Shown: positions 16,724 through 25,902, counted from the first letter of the stretch. The stretch is 64,000 nt of DNA from Methylobacterium sp. J-076 (GCF_022829405.1 NZ_JAKSXW010000149.1:186001-250000); one strand, 5' to 3'. The notes: generated by a model from the letters alone, not told the origin. Numbers and translations are program-made.

Positions 16724-17434
16724 TCAGTTCCGGTCCTGGGGAATGGGGCCGCCGCCGTTTTCCGGCTCGAGGTCCGGATCGGGTGCCGCCTCCGGGCGGC
16801 CTGTGCGGCGGATCGGGTCGGCCTTGGCCGGGGGCTTCTGCACCGTCGGTTTCTGCACCACAGGTCGGGGGATGGGCCCCTGCGGGCCTGCCAGGCCGCG
16901 CGGACCTTCCGTCCCCGGCGGTCCGGCGGGTCCCGCCGCGCCCATCGGCCCCGCTTCCCCCTTCGGTCCGGGAGGGCCCGCGGGTCCCACACCGCCGGAC
17001 GGGCCCGGAACGCCCTGGCCGCCCGACATCCCCTGCAGCCCCACCGGGCCGGCCTCGCCCTGAGGGCCGGGGGGACCCGCCTCGCCGGCCGGCCCCATCG
17101 GGCCGGGGGGACCGGGCGGTCCCGACGGGCCCATCTGCCCGCATTCGCCGACCACGACACTGCGCACCTCCAACGGCGTGCGCACCGTCGCGATGCAACT
17201 CGCCGGATGGTAGGCCACCCGAAGCTCGAAGTTGCCGCGCCTGTCGGCCTTGGTCGGAAACTTCCCGTCGAGGGTGACCTCGGCGTCGGGCTCGTCGGTG
17301 GAGCCGAGGATCCACAATTCTCCGCCGGTGATCCGCGCCGCCTCGATCTGGATCTTGGCGGTCGCGGGCGCGGAGAGGGCGAAGAATGCGAGGCCGACGG
17401 AGGACAGTAATCGGTCGGTTCGGCGGATCAGCAT
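16724..17434 (-). CDS. Secreted collagen-like protein
   Basis: 236 residues: signal peptide (about 1-26, ending PATA), a beta-rich N-terminal domain (27-95), then an uninterrupted run of about 31 Gly-X-Y triplets (residues 96-188, starting GEC-GQM-GPS-GPP) and a charged Pro-rich tail. The X position is often Pro and EA/KGE motifs recur, as in bacterial collagens that form triple helices without hydroxyproline. A Cys in the first triplet could cross-link the trimer. Function unknown; adhesion or a surface scaffold is inference. It could be mistaken for simple low-complexity repeat. Confidence 0.85.
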   Translation of the reverse strand: MLIRRTDRLLSSVGLAFFALSAPATAKIQIEAARITGGELWILGSTDEPDAEVTLDGKFPTKADRRGNFELRVAYHPASCIATVRTPLEVRSVVVGECGQMGPSGPPGPPGPMGPAGEAGPPGPQGEAGPVGLQGMSGGQGVPGPSGGVGPAGPPGPKGEAGPMGAAGPAGPPGTEGPRGLAGPQGPIPRPVVQKPTVQKPPAKADPIRRTGRPEAAPDPDLEPENGGGPIPQDRN

Positions 17435-17473
17435 TCCACATTCCTGATCAGAAAAGCCGGCGGCATATAAAAT

Positions 17474-17509
17474 CCGGCCGGCCCAGCATCAACGGGCCGA
17501 CCGGCTTTT
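17474..17509. terminator. Hairpin with flanking T/A tracts between divergent genes
   Basis: CCGGCCGGCCC (17474-17484) pairs at ten of eleven positions with GGGCCGACCGG (17494-17504). TTTT follows on the plus strand and ATTTTATAT on the minus strand. It looks like an intrinsic terminator but sits upstream of both flanking genes, so it may instead insulate them or form a leader structure of the collagen-like gene. Confidence 0.5.
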
Positions 17510-17630
17510 ACAGTCATACCCGGCAATCCGGCTGGCGGAGAGAGGCCCGCCCGGCCGAAGGCGCGGCATCCCCCGGATTGCCCCGCCGCGGCGGGGTGGT
17601 AGACCCGCCCAAGCACGGAACGTTCCCGCG

Positions 17631-18272
17631 GTGGAGGCCTCGGCCGTCATGTTGAGCTGGTCCACAGAGGGCGACGCCCTGACGGCCCCCGCCGTCGCCC
17701 GCAACCGAGAGGCGATCCTCGCCGTCCTGCGGCGGGTGCTGCCCTCCGGCGGGACGGTGCTCGAGGTGGCGGCCGGCTCCGGCGAGCACGCCGTCTATTT
17801 CGCCCGCGCGCTGCCGGAGTCGACGTGGCAGCCCAGCGACCCCGAACCGGTGGCCCTGCGCAGCATCGCGGCCCATGCCCGGGCGGCGGGGCTGCCGAAC
17901 CTGCGCGATCCCATCGCCCTCGATGCCGCCGCGGCGGAATGGCCCGTGGTGCAGGCGGCGGCGATCGTCTGCATCAACATGGTCCACATCGCCCCCTGGT
18001 CCGCCGCCGAGGGCCTCTTCGCCGGGGCCGGGCGGCTCCTTCCGGCCGGGGCGCCCCTGGTGCTCTACGGGCCGTTCCGGGAGGAGGGGGTGCCGACGGC
18101 GCCGAGCAACGAGGCGTTCGACGCCGACCTGCGCGCCCGCGATCCGCGCTGGGGCCTGCGCACCGTGGAGGCGGTGGGCCGTCTCGCCGCGTCCCGCGGG
18201 CTGACGTTCGGGGAGCGGGTGGCCATGCCCGCCAACAACCTCATCCTCGTCTACCGGAAGGCCGGCGCTTGA
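17631..18272 (+). CDS. DUF938 family SAM-dependent methyltransferase-like protein
   Basis: 213 residues from GTG 17631; ATG 17649 is an alternative start. Seen: SAM-binding motif I as VLEVAAGSGEHAVYFA, WQPSDPEP, and the family-specific CINMVHIAPWSAAEGLF, LYGPFREEGVPTAPSNEAFDADLR and FGERVAMPANNLILVYRK. DUF938 proteins are methyltransferase-fold proteins of unknown substrate. The gene lies 64 bp upstream of metY, with two hairpins between, and might be co-transcribed with it. Confidence 0.9.
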   Translation: MEASAVMLSWSTEGDALTAPAVARNREAILAVLRRVLPSGGTVLEVAAGSGEHAVYFARALPESTWQPSDPEPVALRSIAAHARAAGLPNLRDPIALDAAAAEWPVVQAAAIVCINMVHIAPWSAAEGLFAGAGRLLPAGAPLVLYGPFREEGVPTAPSNEAFDADLRARDPRWGLRTVEAVGRLAASRGLTFGERVAMPANNLILVYRKAGA

Positions 18273-18286
18273 GGGGTGCCTTGCGC

Positions 18287-18328
18287 CCCGCTCCCGAGCG
18301 GGCGTACAGGCTGTGGGCTAGAGCCCAC
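18287..18328 (+). promoter_or_regulatory. Twin hairpins before metY
   Basis: Hairpin 1: CCCGCTC with GAGCGGG (18287-18302). Hairpin 2: GTGGGC, loop TAGA, GCCCAC (18313-18328), which ends directly against the GGAG ribosome site (18329-18332) of metY. The close packing could control metY translation or end the DUF938 transcript. It does not match the SAM-II riboswitch consensus. Confidence 0.4.
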
Positions 18329-18336
18329 GGAGACTT

Positions 18337-19626
18337 GTGAGCGCGATGACCGACCGCCTGCCCGGCTTCAACACCCTGGCGATCCACGCAGGCGCCGCCC
18401 CCGATGCGGCGACCGGCGCCCGGGCGACCCCGATCTACCAGACGACCAGCTTCGTCTTCGATGACGTGGACCATGCCGCGTCGCTGTTCGGCCTCCAGGC
18501 GTTCGGCAACATCTACACCCGCATCACCAACCCGACGAACGCGGTGCTGGAGGAGCGGATCGCGGCCCTCGAAGGGGGGACCGCGGCGCTGGCGGTGGCC
18601 TCGGGCCACGCCGCCGAATTCCTGACGATGCACGCGCTGATGCAGCCGGGCGACGAGTTCGTGGCCGCCAACAAGCTGTACGGCGGCTCGATCAACCAGT
18701 TCAACCACTCCTACCGGAACTTCGGCTGGTCGGTGGTCTGGGCCGATACGGACAACCCGGACTCCTTCGAGGCGGCGATCACGCCCCGCACCAAGGCGAT
18801 CTTCTGCGAATCCATTGCCAACCCGGGGGGCGTCATCACCGACATCGCGGCCCTGTCGGTGATCGCCAAGAAGCACAACATCCCGCTCATCGTCGACAAC
18901 ACGATGGCGACGCCGTACCTGATCCGCCCGTTCGAGCATGGGGCGGACATCGTGGTCCATTCGGCCACGAAGTTCCTCGGCGGCCACGGCAACTCCATCG
19001 GCGGCCTGATCGTGGACGGCGGCACCTTCCAGTGGGCCGGCGATGCCCGCTACCCGATGATGAGCCAGCCCCGGCCGGAATATTCCGGGATGGTGCTGGC
19101 CGAGACCTTCGGCAATTTCGGGTTCGCCATCGCCTGCCGGGTCCTCGGCCTGCGCGACCTCGGGCCGGCGCTCTCGCCCTTCAACGCCTTCCTGATCCTC
19201 AACGGGATCGAGACCCTGCCCCTGCGGATGCAGCGCCATTCGGATAACGCCCTGCAGGTGGCGCGCTTCCTCTCCACCCACGAGGAGGTGGAGTGGGTGA
19301 GCTATCCGGGCCTGGAGAGCGACCGGTACTACGCCCTGGCCCAGCGCTACACCCCCAACGGGGCGGGGGCGGTGTTCACCTTCGGCCTGAGGGGCGGCTA
19401 CGAGGCGGGGGTGAAGCTCGTCTCGAATCTTGAGCTGTTCTCGCACCTCGCCAACATCGGCGACACGCGTTCGCTCATCATCCACCCGGCCTCGACCACG
19501 CACCGCCAGCTCACCGACGCGCAGAAGACGGCCGCCGGCGCGGGCCCCGAGGTCGTGCGCCTCTCGGTGGGCCTCGAAGATCCCGCCGACCTGATCGAGG
19601 ATCTGGACCGGGCGCTGCGAGGGTAA
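18337..19626 (+). CDS. metY: O-acetylhomoserine sulfhydrylase (aminocarboxypropyltransferase)
   Basis: PLP enzyme making homocysteine from O-acetylhomoserine and sulfide, for methionine synthesis. 429 residues from GTG 18337 (ATG 18346 also possible), long like MetY rather than MetZ. Seen: YQTTSFVFDDVDHAASLFGL, NIYTRITNPTNAVLEERIAA, the NKLYGGSINQFNHSYRNFGW segment, and the PLP lysine in HSATKFLGGHG (Lys about 212). A GC-rich stem-loop follows the stop. Convergent with the acyl-CoA dehydrogenase gene. Confidence 0.94.
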   Translation: MSAMTDRLPGFNTLAIHAGAAPDAATGARATPIYQTTSFVFDDVDHAASLFGLQAFGNIYTRITNPTNAVLEERIAALEGGTAALAVASGHAAEFLTMHALMQPGDEFVAANKLYGGSINQFNHSYRNFGWSVVWADTDNPDSFEAAITPRTKAIFCESIANPGGVITDIAALSVIAKKHNIPLIVDNTMATPYLIRPFEHGADIVVHSATKFLGGHGNSIGGLIVDGGTFQWAGDARYPMMSQPRPEYSGMVLAETFGNFGFAIACRVLGLRDLGPALSPFNAFLILNGIETLPLRMQRHSDNALQVARFLSTHEEVEWVSYPGLESDRYYALAQRYTPNGAGAVFTFGLRGGYEAGVKLVSNLELFSHLANIGDTRSLIIHPASTTHRQLTDAQKTAAGAGPEVVRLSVGLEDPADLIEDLDRALRG

Positions 19627-19627
19627 A

Positions 19628-19651
19628 CCCCCGCACGCCTGAGGGCGGGGG
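19628..19651 (+). terminator. Stem-loop after metY
   Basis: CCCCCGC (19628-19634) pairs with GCGGGGG (19645-19651) immediately after the metY stop. No clear T-run; a likely but weak terminator. Confidence 0.45.
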
Positions 19652-19738
19652 CGGTTTCGGACATACTGCCGAGGCCGGCCCTCGGAGGCCGAGAGGCCCT
19701 CGCCCCGTCATCCCACTGCCCCTGAGACGATGACGGCA

Positions 19739-19769
19739 CTGGAAGGCTCCGGCCACGGGAGCCTTCCAG
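19739..19769. terminator. Twelve-pair stem-loop between convergent genes
   Basis: CTGGAAGGCTCC, loop GGCCACG, GGAGCCTTCCAG: a perfect stem 42 bp beyond the stop of the acyl-CoA dehydrogenase gene and about 110 bp beyond metY. Probably the shared transcript end of the convergent pair. Confidence 0.65.
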
Positions 19770-19810
19770 AGTGCATCGGCCGGACGCTCGGCGAGGCCCC
19801 CCCTCGCGCC

Positions 19811-21601
19811 TCAGAACGCCTCCGCCGCCAAGGCCATCGTCGTCTGCGCGCCGGCCCTGATCCGTGCGAGGCGCAGGGCCGTCTCGGGCAGGGACCGCTC
19901 CATGAAGAACCGGCCGGTGACGAGCTTGGCGTCCCACCGGGCGGTGTCGCCTCCCTGAGCCTTGTTCGCCAGCGCCGCCTTGGCGATCCGGCACCACATG
20001 TAGCCCAGCGCCATCAGACCCAGCAGGTGCATGAAGTCGCTCGCCCCCGCACCCGCATGGTCGGGGTCGCCGATGGCGTTCTGCATCAGCCACATCGTGG
20101 CCTGCTGGAGGTCGCCGATGGCGGCCTGGAGCGGTGCGGCGAAGGCGGACAGGGCCTCGTCCCCGGCGGCCTCCTTCAGGAAACCCTGGACCTCGCCCAG
20201 GAACGCCATCATCGCCCGGCCCCCGTCCTTGGGGAGCTTGCGCCCGATCAGGTCCATGGCCTGGATGCCGTTGGCGCCCTCGTAGATCATGGCGATGCGG
20301 GCATCGCGGACGAATTGCGACATGCCCCATTCCTCCACGTAGCCATGGCCTCCGAAGACCTGCTGCGCCTCGACCGCGTTGGCGAAGCCGCGGTCGGTCA
20401 GGACGCCCTTCACCACCGGAGTCATCAGCCCCATCAGGTCGTCGGCGGCCTGCCGCTCCTTCGGGTCCTCCGCGCGGTGGAGGATGTCCGACTGCAGCGC
20501 CGTCCATAGCACCAGGGCGCGGGCGGCCTCGTTGAACGCGCGGATCTGCATCAGCGTCCGGCGCACGTCGGGGTGGACGATGATCGGGTCGGCGGGGCGC
20601 TCGGGCGCCTTGGCCCCCTTGAGGGCCCGGCCCTGGAGCCGGTCCTTCGCGTAGGCCACCGCGTTCTGGTAGGCGGCTTCGGATTGCCCAAGACCCTGGA
20701 CGCCCACCGCGAGGCGCGCCTCGTTCATCATCACGAACATCGCGTTGAGGCCGCGGTTCGCCTCGCCGACGAGCCAGCCGGTGGCGCCGTCGTAGTTCAT
20801 CACGCAGGTGGAATTGCCGTGGATGCCCATCTTGCGCTCGATCGAACCGCAGGACACGCCGTTGCGCGCGCCGAGGGATCCGTCCTCGTTCACCAGCACC
20901 TTCGGCACGAGGAACAGGGAGATGCCCTTCGTCCCGGCCGGGGCGCCCTCGATGCGGGCGAGGACGAGGTGGACGATGTTCTCGGCGAGGTCGTGCTCCC
21001 CGGCCGAGATGAAGATCTTGGTGCCCGAGAGCGCGTAGGAGCCGTCACCGTTCGGCACCGCCCTTGTGCGGAGCAGGCCGAGATCCGTGCCGCAATGGGG
21101 CTCGGTGAGGTTCATCGTCCCGGTCCAGGTGCCCTCCACCATCTTCGGGACGTAGCGGATCTTCTGTTCCGGCGAGCCATGGACGAGCAGGGCGGCGACC
21201 GCACCCTGGGTGAGCCCGGGATACATGCTGAGGGCGAGATTCGCGCCGGACGCGAATTCCTGGATGGCGGCGTTGATAACCTGAGGTAGTCCCTGCCCGC
21301 CATAGGCCTCGGGGATCGAAAGGCCCATCCAGCCGCCGCCGGCATAGGAAGCGTAGCCGGCCTTGAAGCCGGCGGGCGTGGTCACGCGGCCGTCCGGATG
21401 ATGCTGGCAGCCCTCCCGGTCGCCGGCTTGGTTGAGGGGAGCCATGACCTCGTCGGCGAGCTTGCCGCCCTCGCGCAGAACCGCCTCAACCACATCCGGT
21501 GTCGCCTCCGCGAACCCGTTGAGGTTAGACCGGCCCTGAAGGCCCAGGACGTCATTCAGGAGGAAGAGCGTGTCATCGACCGGAGCGCGGTAATGCGGCA
21601 T
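19811..21601 (-). CDS. Long-form acyl-CoA dehydrogenase (DmdC-like)
   Basis: FAD-dependent alpha,beta-dehydrogenation of an acyl-CoA. About 596 residues, longer than the usual 380-residue enzymes and matching the subfamily that includes methylmercaptopropionyl-CoA dehydrogenase. Seen: MPHYRAPVDDTLFLLNDVL start, YGGQGLPQVINAA, MNLTEPHCGTDLGLL, SGTKIFISAGEHDL, MNEARLAVGVQGLG, QQVFGGHGYVEEW and IYEGANGIQAMDLIGRKL with the catalytic-Glu region, then the extra C-terminal helical domain. ATG 21601 is preceded by AAGGTGGGA. No partner thiolase or hydratase nearby, so the substrate cannot be assigned. Confidence 0.88.
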   Translation of the reverse strand: MPHYRAPVDDTLFLLNDVLGLQGRSNLNGFAEATPDVVEAVLREGGKLADEVMAPLNQAGDREGCQHHPDGRVTTPAGFKAGYASYAGGGWMGLSIPEAYGGQGLPQVINAAIQEFASGANLALSMYPGLTQGAVAALLVHGSPEQKIRYVPKMVEGTWTGTMNLTEPHCGTDLGLLRTRAVPNGDGSYALSGTKIFISAGEHDLAENIVHLVLARIEGAPAGTKGISLFLVPKVLVNEDGSLGARNGVSCGSIERKMGIHGNSTCVMNYDGATGWLVGEANRGLNAMFVMMNEARLAVGVQGLGQSEAAYQNAVAYAKDRLQGRALKGAKAPERPADPIIVHPDVRRTLMQIRAFNEAARALVLWTALQSDILHRAEDPKERQAADDLMGLMTPVVKGVLTDRGFANAVEAQQVFGGHGYVEEWGMSQFVRDARIAMIYEGANGIQAMDLIGRKLPKDGGRAMMAFLGEVQGFLKEAAGDEALSAFAAPLQAAIGDLQQATMWLMQNAIGDPDHAGAGASDFMHLLGLMALGYMWCRIAKAALANKAQGGDTARWDAKLVTGRFFMERSLPETALRLARIRAGAQTTMALAAEAF

Positions 21602-21992
21602 TCGGACTGTTCCCACCTTGCGATTCGGGCGGCCGTCTGACGGGCCGCTGCCCGGGCATTGATTAAACGCTCCGGGCGGCCCGCAGCAACAAACCCCGCA
21701 TGCCGCAGGCCAGGGGTCGGGCAGCATGTCGCAACGCCTAAATCGTTGGGGCGGCAGCATTCCCGACCGCGGCGTGCCACCCGTCCGGTGTCATCTCGCG
21801 GAAAGCAGTCGTGGGTTGCATTTCGCGGGATCAACAGTTTCTCGCGACCGCGGCCCGGCACCTTAACCCGATGTTTACCAACAAATTTAATGGTTGATCC
21901 CAGGCGGCCCACAGGTTGCAGCGCCGAGGACGACCCACCCTCGGAATGCTCCGGTCGGACGCCAACTGATCGCGAATGACGACAGGCCGACG
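21602..21992. other. Divergent intergenic region before the PodJ-like gene
   Basis: No gene seen in this 391-bp stretch between the acyl-CoA dehydrogenase and PodJ-like starts. It turns AT-rich near 21860-21900 and contains the CtrA-like site listed separately. Confidence 0.5.
21863..21877 (+). promoter_or_regulatory. Near-perfect CtrA site (TTAA-N7-TTTA)
   Basis: TTAA, seven bases, TTTA: one mismatch from the full CtrA recognition site TTAA-N7-TTAA, 116 bp before the PodJ-like start. In Caulobacter podJ is cell-cycle controlled, which makes the position plausible. No experimental support. Confidence 0.45.
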
Positions 21993-24900
21993 ATGAACCG
22001 CAACGCGACCTCGCACTTCGATAGTTTCGATCCTGAGGTGATCGAGGCCGCCCGCGACGTCGCGAGCCGGGCGGGCGTCCCGCTCGAGGCCTGGATCGCA
22101 TCGGTGGTCCCGCAGCATTTCTCGCCGACCGGCGGCGGCAGCCAGCGGTGGAGCAGCCAGCCCGCCGTGTCCCTCGACACCGCGATCCAGCCGAGCGTGC
22201 CGGAGCAGGCCCGCGTGGTGGAAGAGACCGCCCTGGCGCAGGCCAACCCGGCCGCAGCGCCCGTTCCCGAGGGATTCGCAGCCCTGATGACCCGCCTGGA
22301 TGGCATCGACCGTTCGATGGAGGCCGAGCGCCGCGCGGCGTCCCTCGCCGAACAGAAGCGCCTGGAAGAGATCGAGCTGCGCATCGATCGCGCCCTTCAG
22401 GCCAATCCGGTCCAGCAGGTCACCGAGCGCCTCGGCGACATCGAGCGCCGGGTCGCCGAGCTCGACGACCAGGTGTCGCAACCCCGTCCCGTCGCCAAGC
22501 GCGGCAAGGCGACCGCCGCGGAGATGCGCGAGGCGGTGCAGGCCATCCGCCAGCGCCAGCGTGAATTGTCCGAACAGGCCCAGCCCGCGAGCGCCGTGGC
22601 GTCGATGCGCCGTGACCTCGTCCGGCGCCTCGTCGTCGAGGGCACCGAAGCCGAGGCCCCCGTCTCGCCGCTGGCCGCCCAGGCTCCGGCGGACCCGGTG
22701 CGCCGGGCCAGCACCCTCCCGGCCTACGTCATCGAAGGTCTGCAGCGGCAGGCGGCGCAGCTGCGCGAGCTGATCGCCCCCCTCGCGACGGTGGCCGACA
22801 TCGATGCCCTCGACAACGCCCTCGATTCCCTCGCCGCAGGCATCTCCCGGGCGCGGTCCGACGCCGAGGTCCCGGCGCTGGCCTTGCCCCTGGCGGTGAT
22901 CCGCACCCGGATCGATGAGCTCGACGTCTCGGCCGCCGCCGCCGCGTTCGTGCGGGTCGGCGCGGATCTCAAGCATTTCGCCAACCGCCTGGATGTCGCG
23001 ATCGCCTTCGAGGAGGCCGATGCCGACATGACCGCCCTCGACGCGCTCGGCGCCGAACTGGCGGAGATCCGCAGCGCAATCGCCCTCCTGGCCGAGCCCG
23101 GGCGCCTCGAAGCGGTGGTCGCCCGCGTCCAGGATCTGAGCGAGCAGATCGCCCTTATCCCCCCGGCCGAAGAGCCGAAGGTCGAGGAGTCGAAGGCCGA
23201 AGAGCCGGAGGCGTTCCACGCCGAGGATCAGGAGGCCGGCTCCGTCGAACTCGCCGACGAGATCCACGCCCTGGCCGAGAAGGTCGATGGCCTTCAGGCC
23301 CGCGCCGATGTGGAGGCGAGCGCCCGGCCGCAGGGCGCCGCCGAGGCCGACATGGCCTCGATCCACGCGATGCTGCACAGCCTCGCCGAGAAGGTCGACC
23401 GCGTCGGCGAGCGCGCCGGTCCCGACGGGCTCGACGCCCTGGAGAGGCAGGTTCTCACCCTCGTGGACAAGATCGAGGCGCCGCACGCCCTCGATCCGGC
23501 GCTGACGAGCCTCGAGCGGACGATGAACGACCTGATGCAGCAGGTCGAAGCGCTCCGCGACGTGTCGCCGAGCGATGCGCTGATCGAGCGTGCCGCCCGC
23601 ACCGCCGTGGCCGAGACCCTGAAGGGCGCGAGCACCGCGAGCCCCACCGAGTTCAGCCTGCTCCGGGCGAGCCTCGCCGACATGCAGGCCCGCCAGATCG
23701 CCGCCGACGAACGCCTGGGCGCGACCCTCGAAGGCGTCCAGTCGGCCCTCGACCGATTGGTCAACCGCCTCGGCACGGTGGACTCATCCTCGCCCCGGCC
23801 GCCGTCGCTCGACGAGCGCTTGATGACGTCCACCAGCGTCGACGCCGCCCGGAGCGCCCACCGGCCGGCGCAGCGCGACCTTCCCGAGGCGGCTCTGGCC
23901 CTGTCGTCCGGCGAGATGCTGCTGGAGCCCGGCGCGCCTCGCCCGGTCCGCGCGCCGACCCCGAACGTCGACAAGCGCGAGCCGGTGTCGAAGGCGCCCG
24001 CCGCCGAGAAGCCTCTCGACAACACGGCCTCCGCCGACAGCGACATCAAGACGAGCTTCATCGCCGCGGCACGCCGGGCCGCCCAGGCCGCCCAGGCGGA
24101 ACTCGCCGCCGAACTGCCCCTCGACCGGCCGGTCCGCGGCCGTGCCGCGGCCCCGGCCGCCCCCGTGGCTGGCAAGATGACCCGCCTGCGGGCGGAGATC
24201 GACCAGCACCGCAAGCCGCTCCTCCTCGGGCTCGCCGCCATCGTCCTGACCCTCGGCGCGATCCAGACGGTCAGCCTTCGTTCCGGCGACGACGCGGCGA
24301 ACCTGCCCAAGCTCACCCCCGCGCCCGGCACGGTCGCCACCGCGAAGCCCGCTGACGCTCAGAAGGTCGCCGAGGCGCCGAAGGCCCCCGCGCCCCAGGC
24401 CCTGCCGGCGCCGATCCCCCAGGATCCGGCCACGACGCAGACCGTCGCCGGCCCGCGGGCGCCGGAGCCCCAGCCGGCGCCCGCCGCCCAGGCCGCGCAG
24501 GCGAAGCCGGCGGTTCCGCCGGTCCCGAACATGGCGGGGCTCGCAGGTGACCTCGCCAACGTGCCCGCCAGCCTCGCGAAGGTGAAGCTCGCCGCCCTCT
24601 CCGGCGACGGCACCGCCACCTGGGAGCTGGCGATGCGCGAAGCGGATGGCCGCGGCATGCCGCGCGACCTCGCCGCCGCCGCCAAGCTGTTCGAGAAGCT
24701 CGCCAATGTCGGCTACGCCCCGGCCCAGTACAAGCTCGGCGCCCATTACGAGAAGGGCTCCGGCGTGGCCCGCGATCTCGCCCAGGCCAAGCTTTGGTAC
24801 GGGCGCGCCGCGGAACAGGGCCACGCCCGCGCCATGCACAACCTCGGCGTGATCTATGCCGAGAACCCCGCCGCCGGCGGCAAGCCCGACTTCGCCTCGG

Positions 24901-25262
24901 CCGCCTCGTGGTTCCGGCAGGGCGCGGAGCACGGCGTGCGGGACAGCCAGTACAACATCGCGGTGCTCTACGCCCGGGGCCTCGGCCTGACGCAGGACCT
25001 CGTGCAATCCTACGTGTGGTTCGCCGCCGCCGCCGCCCAGGGCGACGACGATGCCGGCAAGAAGCGCGACGATGTCGCCACGAAGCTCAACGCCCCCGAT
25101 CTCGCCCGGGCCAAGAGCCTCGCCGCCTCGTTCAGGCCGCGCAAGCTCGACGGTGCCGTGAACGATCCGCCGGCCTTGGCCGATGGCGGGCAGGGCCCGG
25201 TGAGCCTGCTGGGGGCGCCCGTCCCCACGCCCCTCGGCGCGCCGGCCCACAAGGCGATCTGA
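21993..25262 (+). CDS. PodJ-like polar localization factor with Sel1 repeats
   Basis: About 1089 residues. N-terminus (residues 9-27) reads FDPEVIEAARDVASRAGVP, typical of alphaproteobacterial PodJ-like factors. Residues about 90-640 are long charged coiled-coil segments rich in Ala/Glu/Arg. A single transmembrane helix lies near 742-762 (PLLLGLAAIVLTLGAI), then a Pro/Ala linker. The periplasmic C-terminus has three to four Sel1/TPR-like repeats (AAKLFEKLANVGYAPAQYKL, AKLWYGRAAEQGHARAMHNL, AASWFRQGAEHGVRDSQYNI). PodJ organises the cell pole in Caulobacter and relatives; the role here is inferred from layout. Start ATG 21993. A CtrA-like site lies upstream. Confidence 0.85.
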   Translation: MNRNATSHFDSFDPEVIEAARDVASRAGVPLEAWIASVVPQHFSPTGGGSQRWSSQPAVSLDTAIQPSVPEQARVVEETALAQANPAAAPVPEGFAALMTRLDGIDRSMEAERRAASLAEQKRLEEIELRIDRALQANPVQQVTERLGDIERRVAELDDQVSQPRPVAKRGKATAAEMREAVQAIRQRQRELSEQAQPASAVASMRRDLVRRLVVEGTEAEAPVSPLAAQAPADPVRRASTLPAYVIEGLQRQAAQLRELIAPLATVADIDALDNALDSLAAGISRARSDAEVPALALPLAVIRTRIDELDVSAAAAAFVRVGADLKHFANRLDVAIAFEEADADMTALDALGAELAEIRSAIALLAEPGRLEAVVARVQDLSEQIALIPPAEEPKVEESKAEEPEAFHAEDQEAGSVELADEIHALAEKVDGLQARADVEASARPQGAAEADMASIHAMLHSLAEKVDRVGERAGPDGLDALERQVLTLVDKIEAPHALDPALTSLERTMNDLMQQVEALRDVSPSDALIERAARTAVAETLKGASTASPTEFSLLRASLADMQARQIAADERLGATLEGVQSALDRLVNRLGTVDSSSPRPPSLDERLMTSTSVDAARSAHRPAQRDLPEAALALSSGEMLLEPGAPRPVRAPTPNVDKREPVSKAPAAEKPLDNTASADSDIKTSFIAAARRAAQAAQAELAAELPLDRPVRGRAAAPAAPVAGKMTRLRAEIDQHRKPLLLGLAAIVLTLGAIQTVSLRSGDDAANLPKLTPAPGTVATAKPADAQKVAEAPKAPAPQALPAPIPQDPATTQTVAGPRAPEPQPAPAAQAAQAKPAVPPVPNMAGLAGDLANVPASLAKVKLAALSGDGTATWELAMREADGRGMPRDLAAAAKLFEKLANVGYAPAQYKLGAHYEKGSGVARDLAQAKLWYGRAAEQGHARAMHNLGVIYAENPAAGGKPDFASAASWFRQGAEHGVRDSQYNIAVLYARGLGLTQDLVQSYVWFAAAAAQGDDDAGKKRDDVATKLNAPDLARAKSLAASFRPRKLDGAVNDPPALADGGQGPVSLLGAPVPTPLGAPAHKAI

Positions 25263-25442
25263 CAGCGAACGCAGCCTCCGCCGCCCCGGGCCCGGTGCCC
25301 GGCGCGACCGGGGAGGCACAGCGACGCGGCCGGCGTTCTGAGCTTGACCGCCGACGTGGGATGCGGGACCCCTCCCTGACGAGAGCGGTCGGTCCGGGCC
25401 GGGAGGTGCGGTTCCACCGCCGGTCATGGAACCGGAGGTTGG

Positions 25443-25880
25443 ATGGCGCGCCTTCCTGCAGTGCCGTTAAGCGCCATCATCCTTGGCGTGGCCGGGCTGA
25501 TCCCCTTCCTCGGCTTCGCCGCGCTCGCCGTCTCCGGCAGCGACGGGGGCCTGGGGAATATCGGCCTGTCGCCGCGCACGATCCTGTCGGCCTACGGTGC
25601 CGTGATCGCGTCGTTCCTCGGGGGAATCCGCTGGGGGGCCGCCGCGGCCCGGGGTGGCAGCAACGGCGACTATGTCATCGCCATCGTGCCCTCGCTGGTC
25701 GCGTGGGCGGCCATGGCCGCACCGGCACCCTGGGACCTGCGCATCCTCGGCGTCCTCGTCCTGGCCTGGGGCCTGGTCGATCAGGACCTCCCCCGCCGGG
25801 GTCTCTCCCCCGTCTGGCTCGGGCGCCTGCGCCTCGTCCTGTCCGGCGTCGCCGGGGCGGCGCTGCTCGTCGCCGCCTAG
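25443..25880 (+). CDS. DUF3429 domain-containing membrane protein
   Basis: 145 residues with four to five predicted transmembrane helices: IILGVAGLIPFLGFAALAV, the conserved AYGAVIASFLGGIRWG helix, YVIAIVPSLVAWAAMA, ILGVLVLAWGLVDQ and a final VLSGVAGAALLVAA. The SFLGGIRWG motif is the signature of DUF3429. Inner-membrane protein of unknown function. It stands alone; the 180 bp before it hold no recognisable gene. Confidence 0.88.
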   Translation: MARLPAVPLSAIILGVAGLIPFLGFAALAVSGSDGGLGNIGLSPRTILSAYGAVIASFLGGIRWGAAAARGGSNGDYVIAIVPSLVAWAAMAAPAPWDLRILGVLVLAWGLVDQDLPRRGLSPVWLGRLRLVLSGVAGAALLVAA

Positions 25881-25902
25881 GCGATCGCCCGATCCTCGCC
25901 CC

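Noticed and set aside
16828..17148. Gly/Pro-rich DNA repeat as a tandem-repeat artefact
   Set aside because: The codons vary between triplets while Gly-X-Y periodicity is strict, and a signal peptide precedes it, so it is better read as a collagen-like protein than a DNA repeat.
18273..18336. SAM-II riboswitch before metY
   Set aside because: The leader lacks the conserved pseudoknot sequence of SAM-II; only generic hairpins are present.
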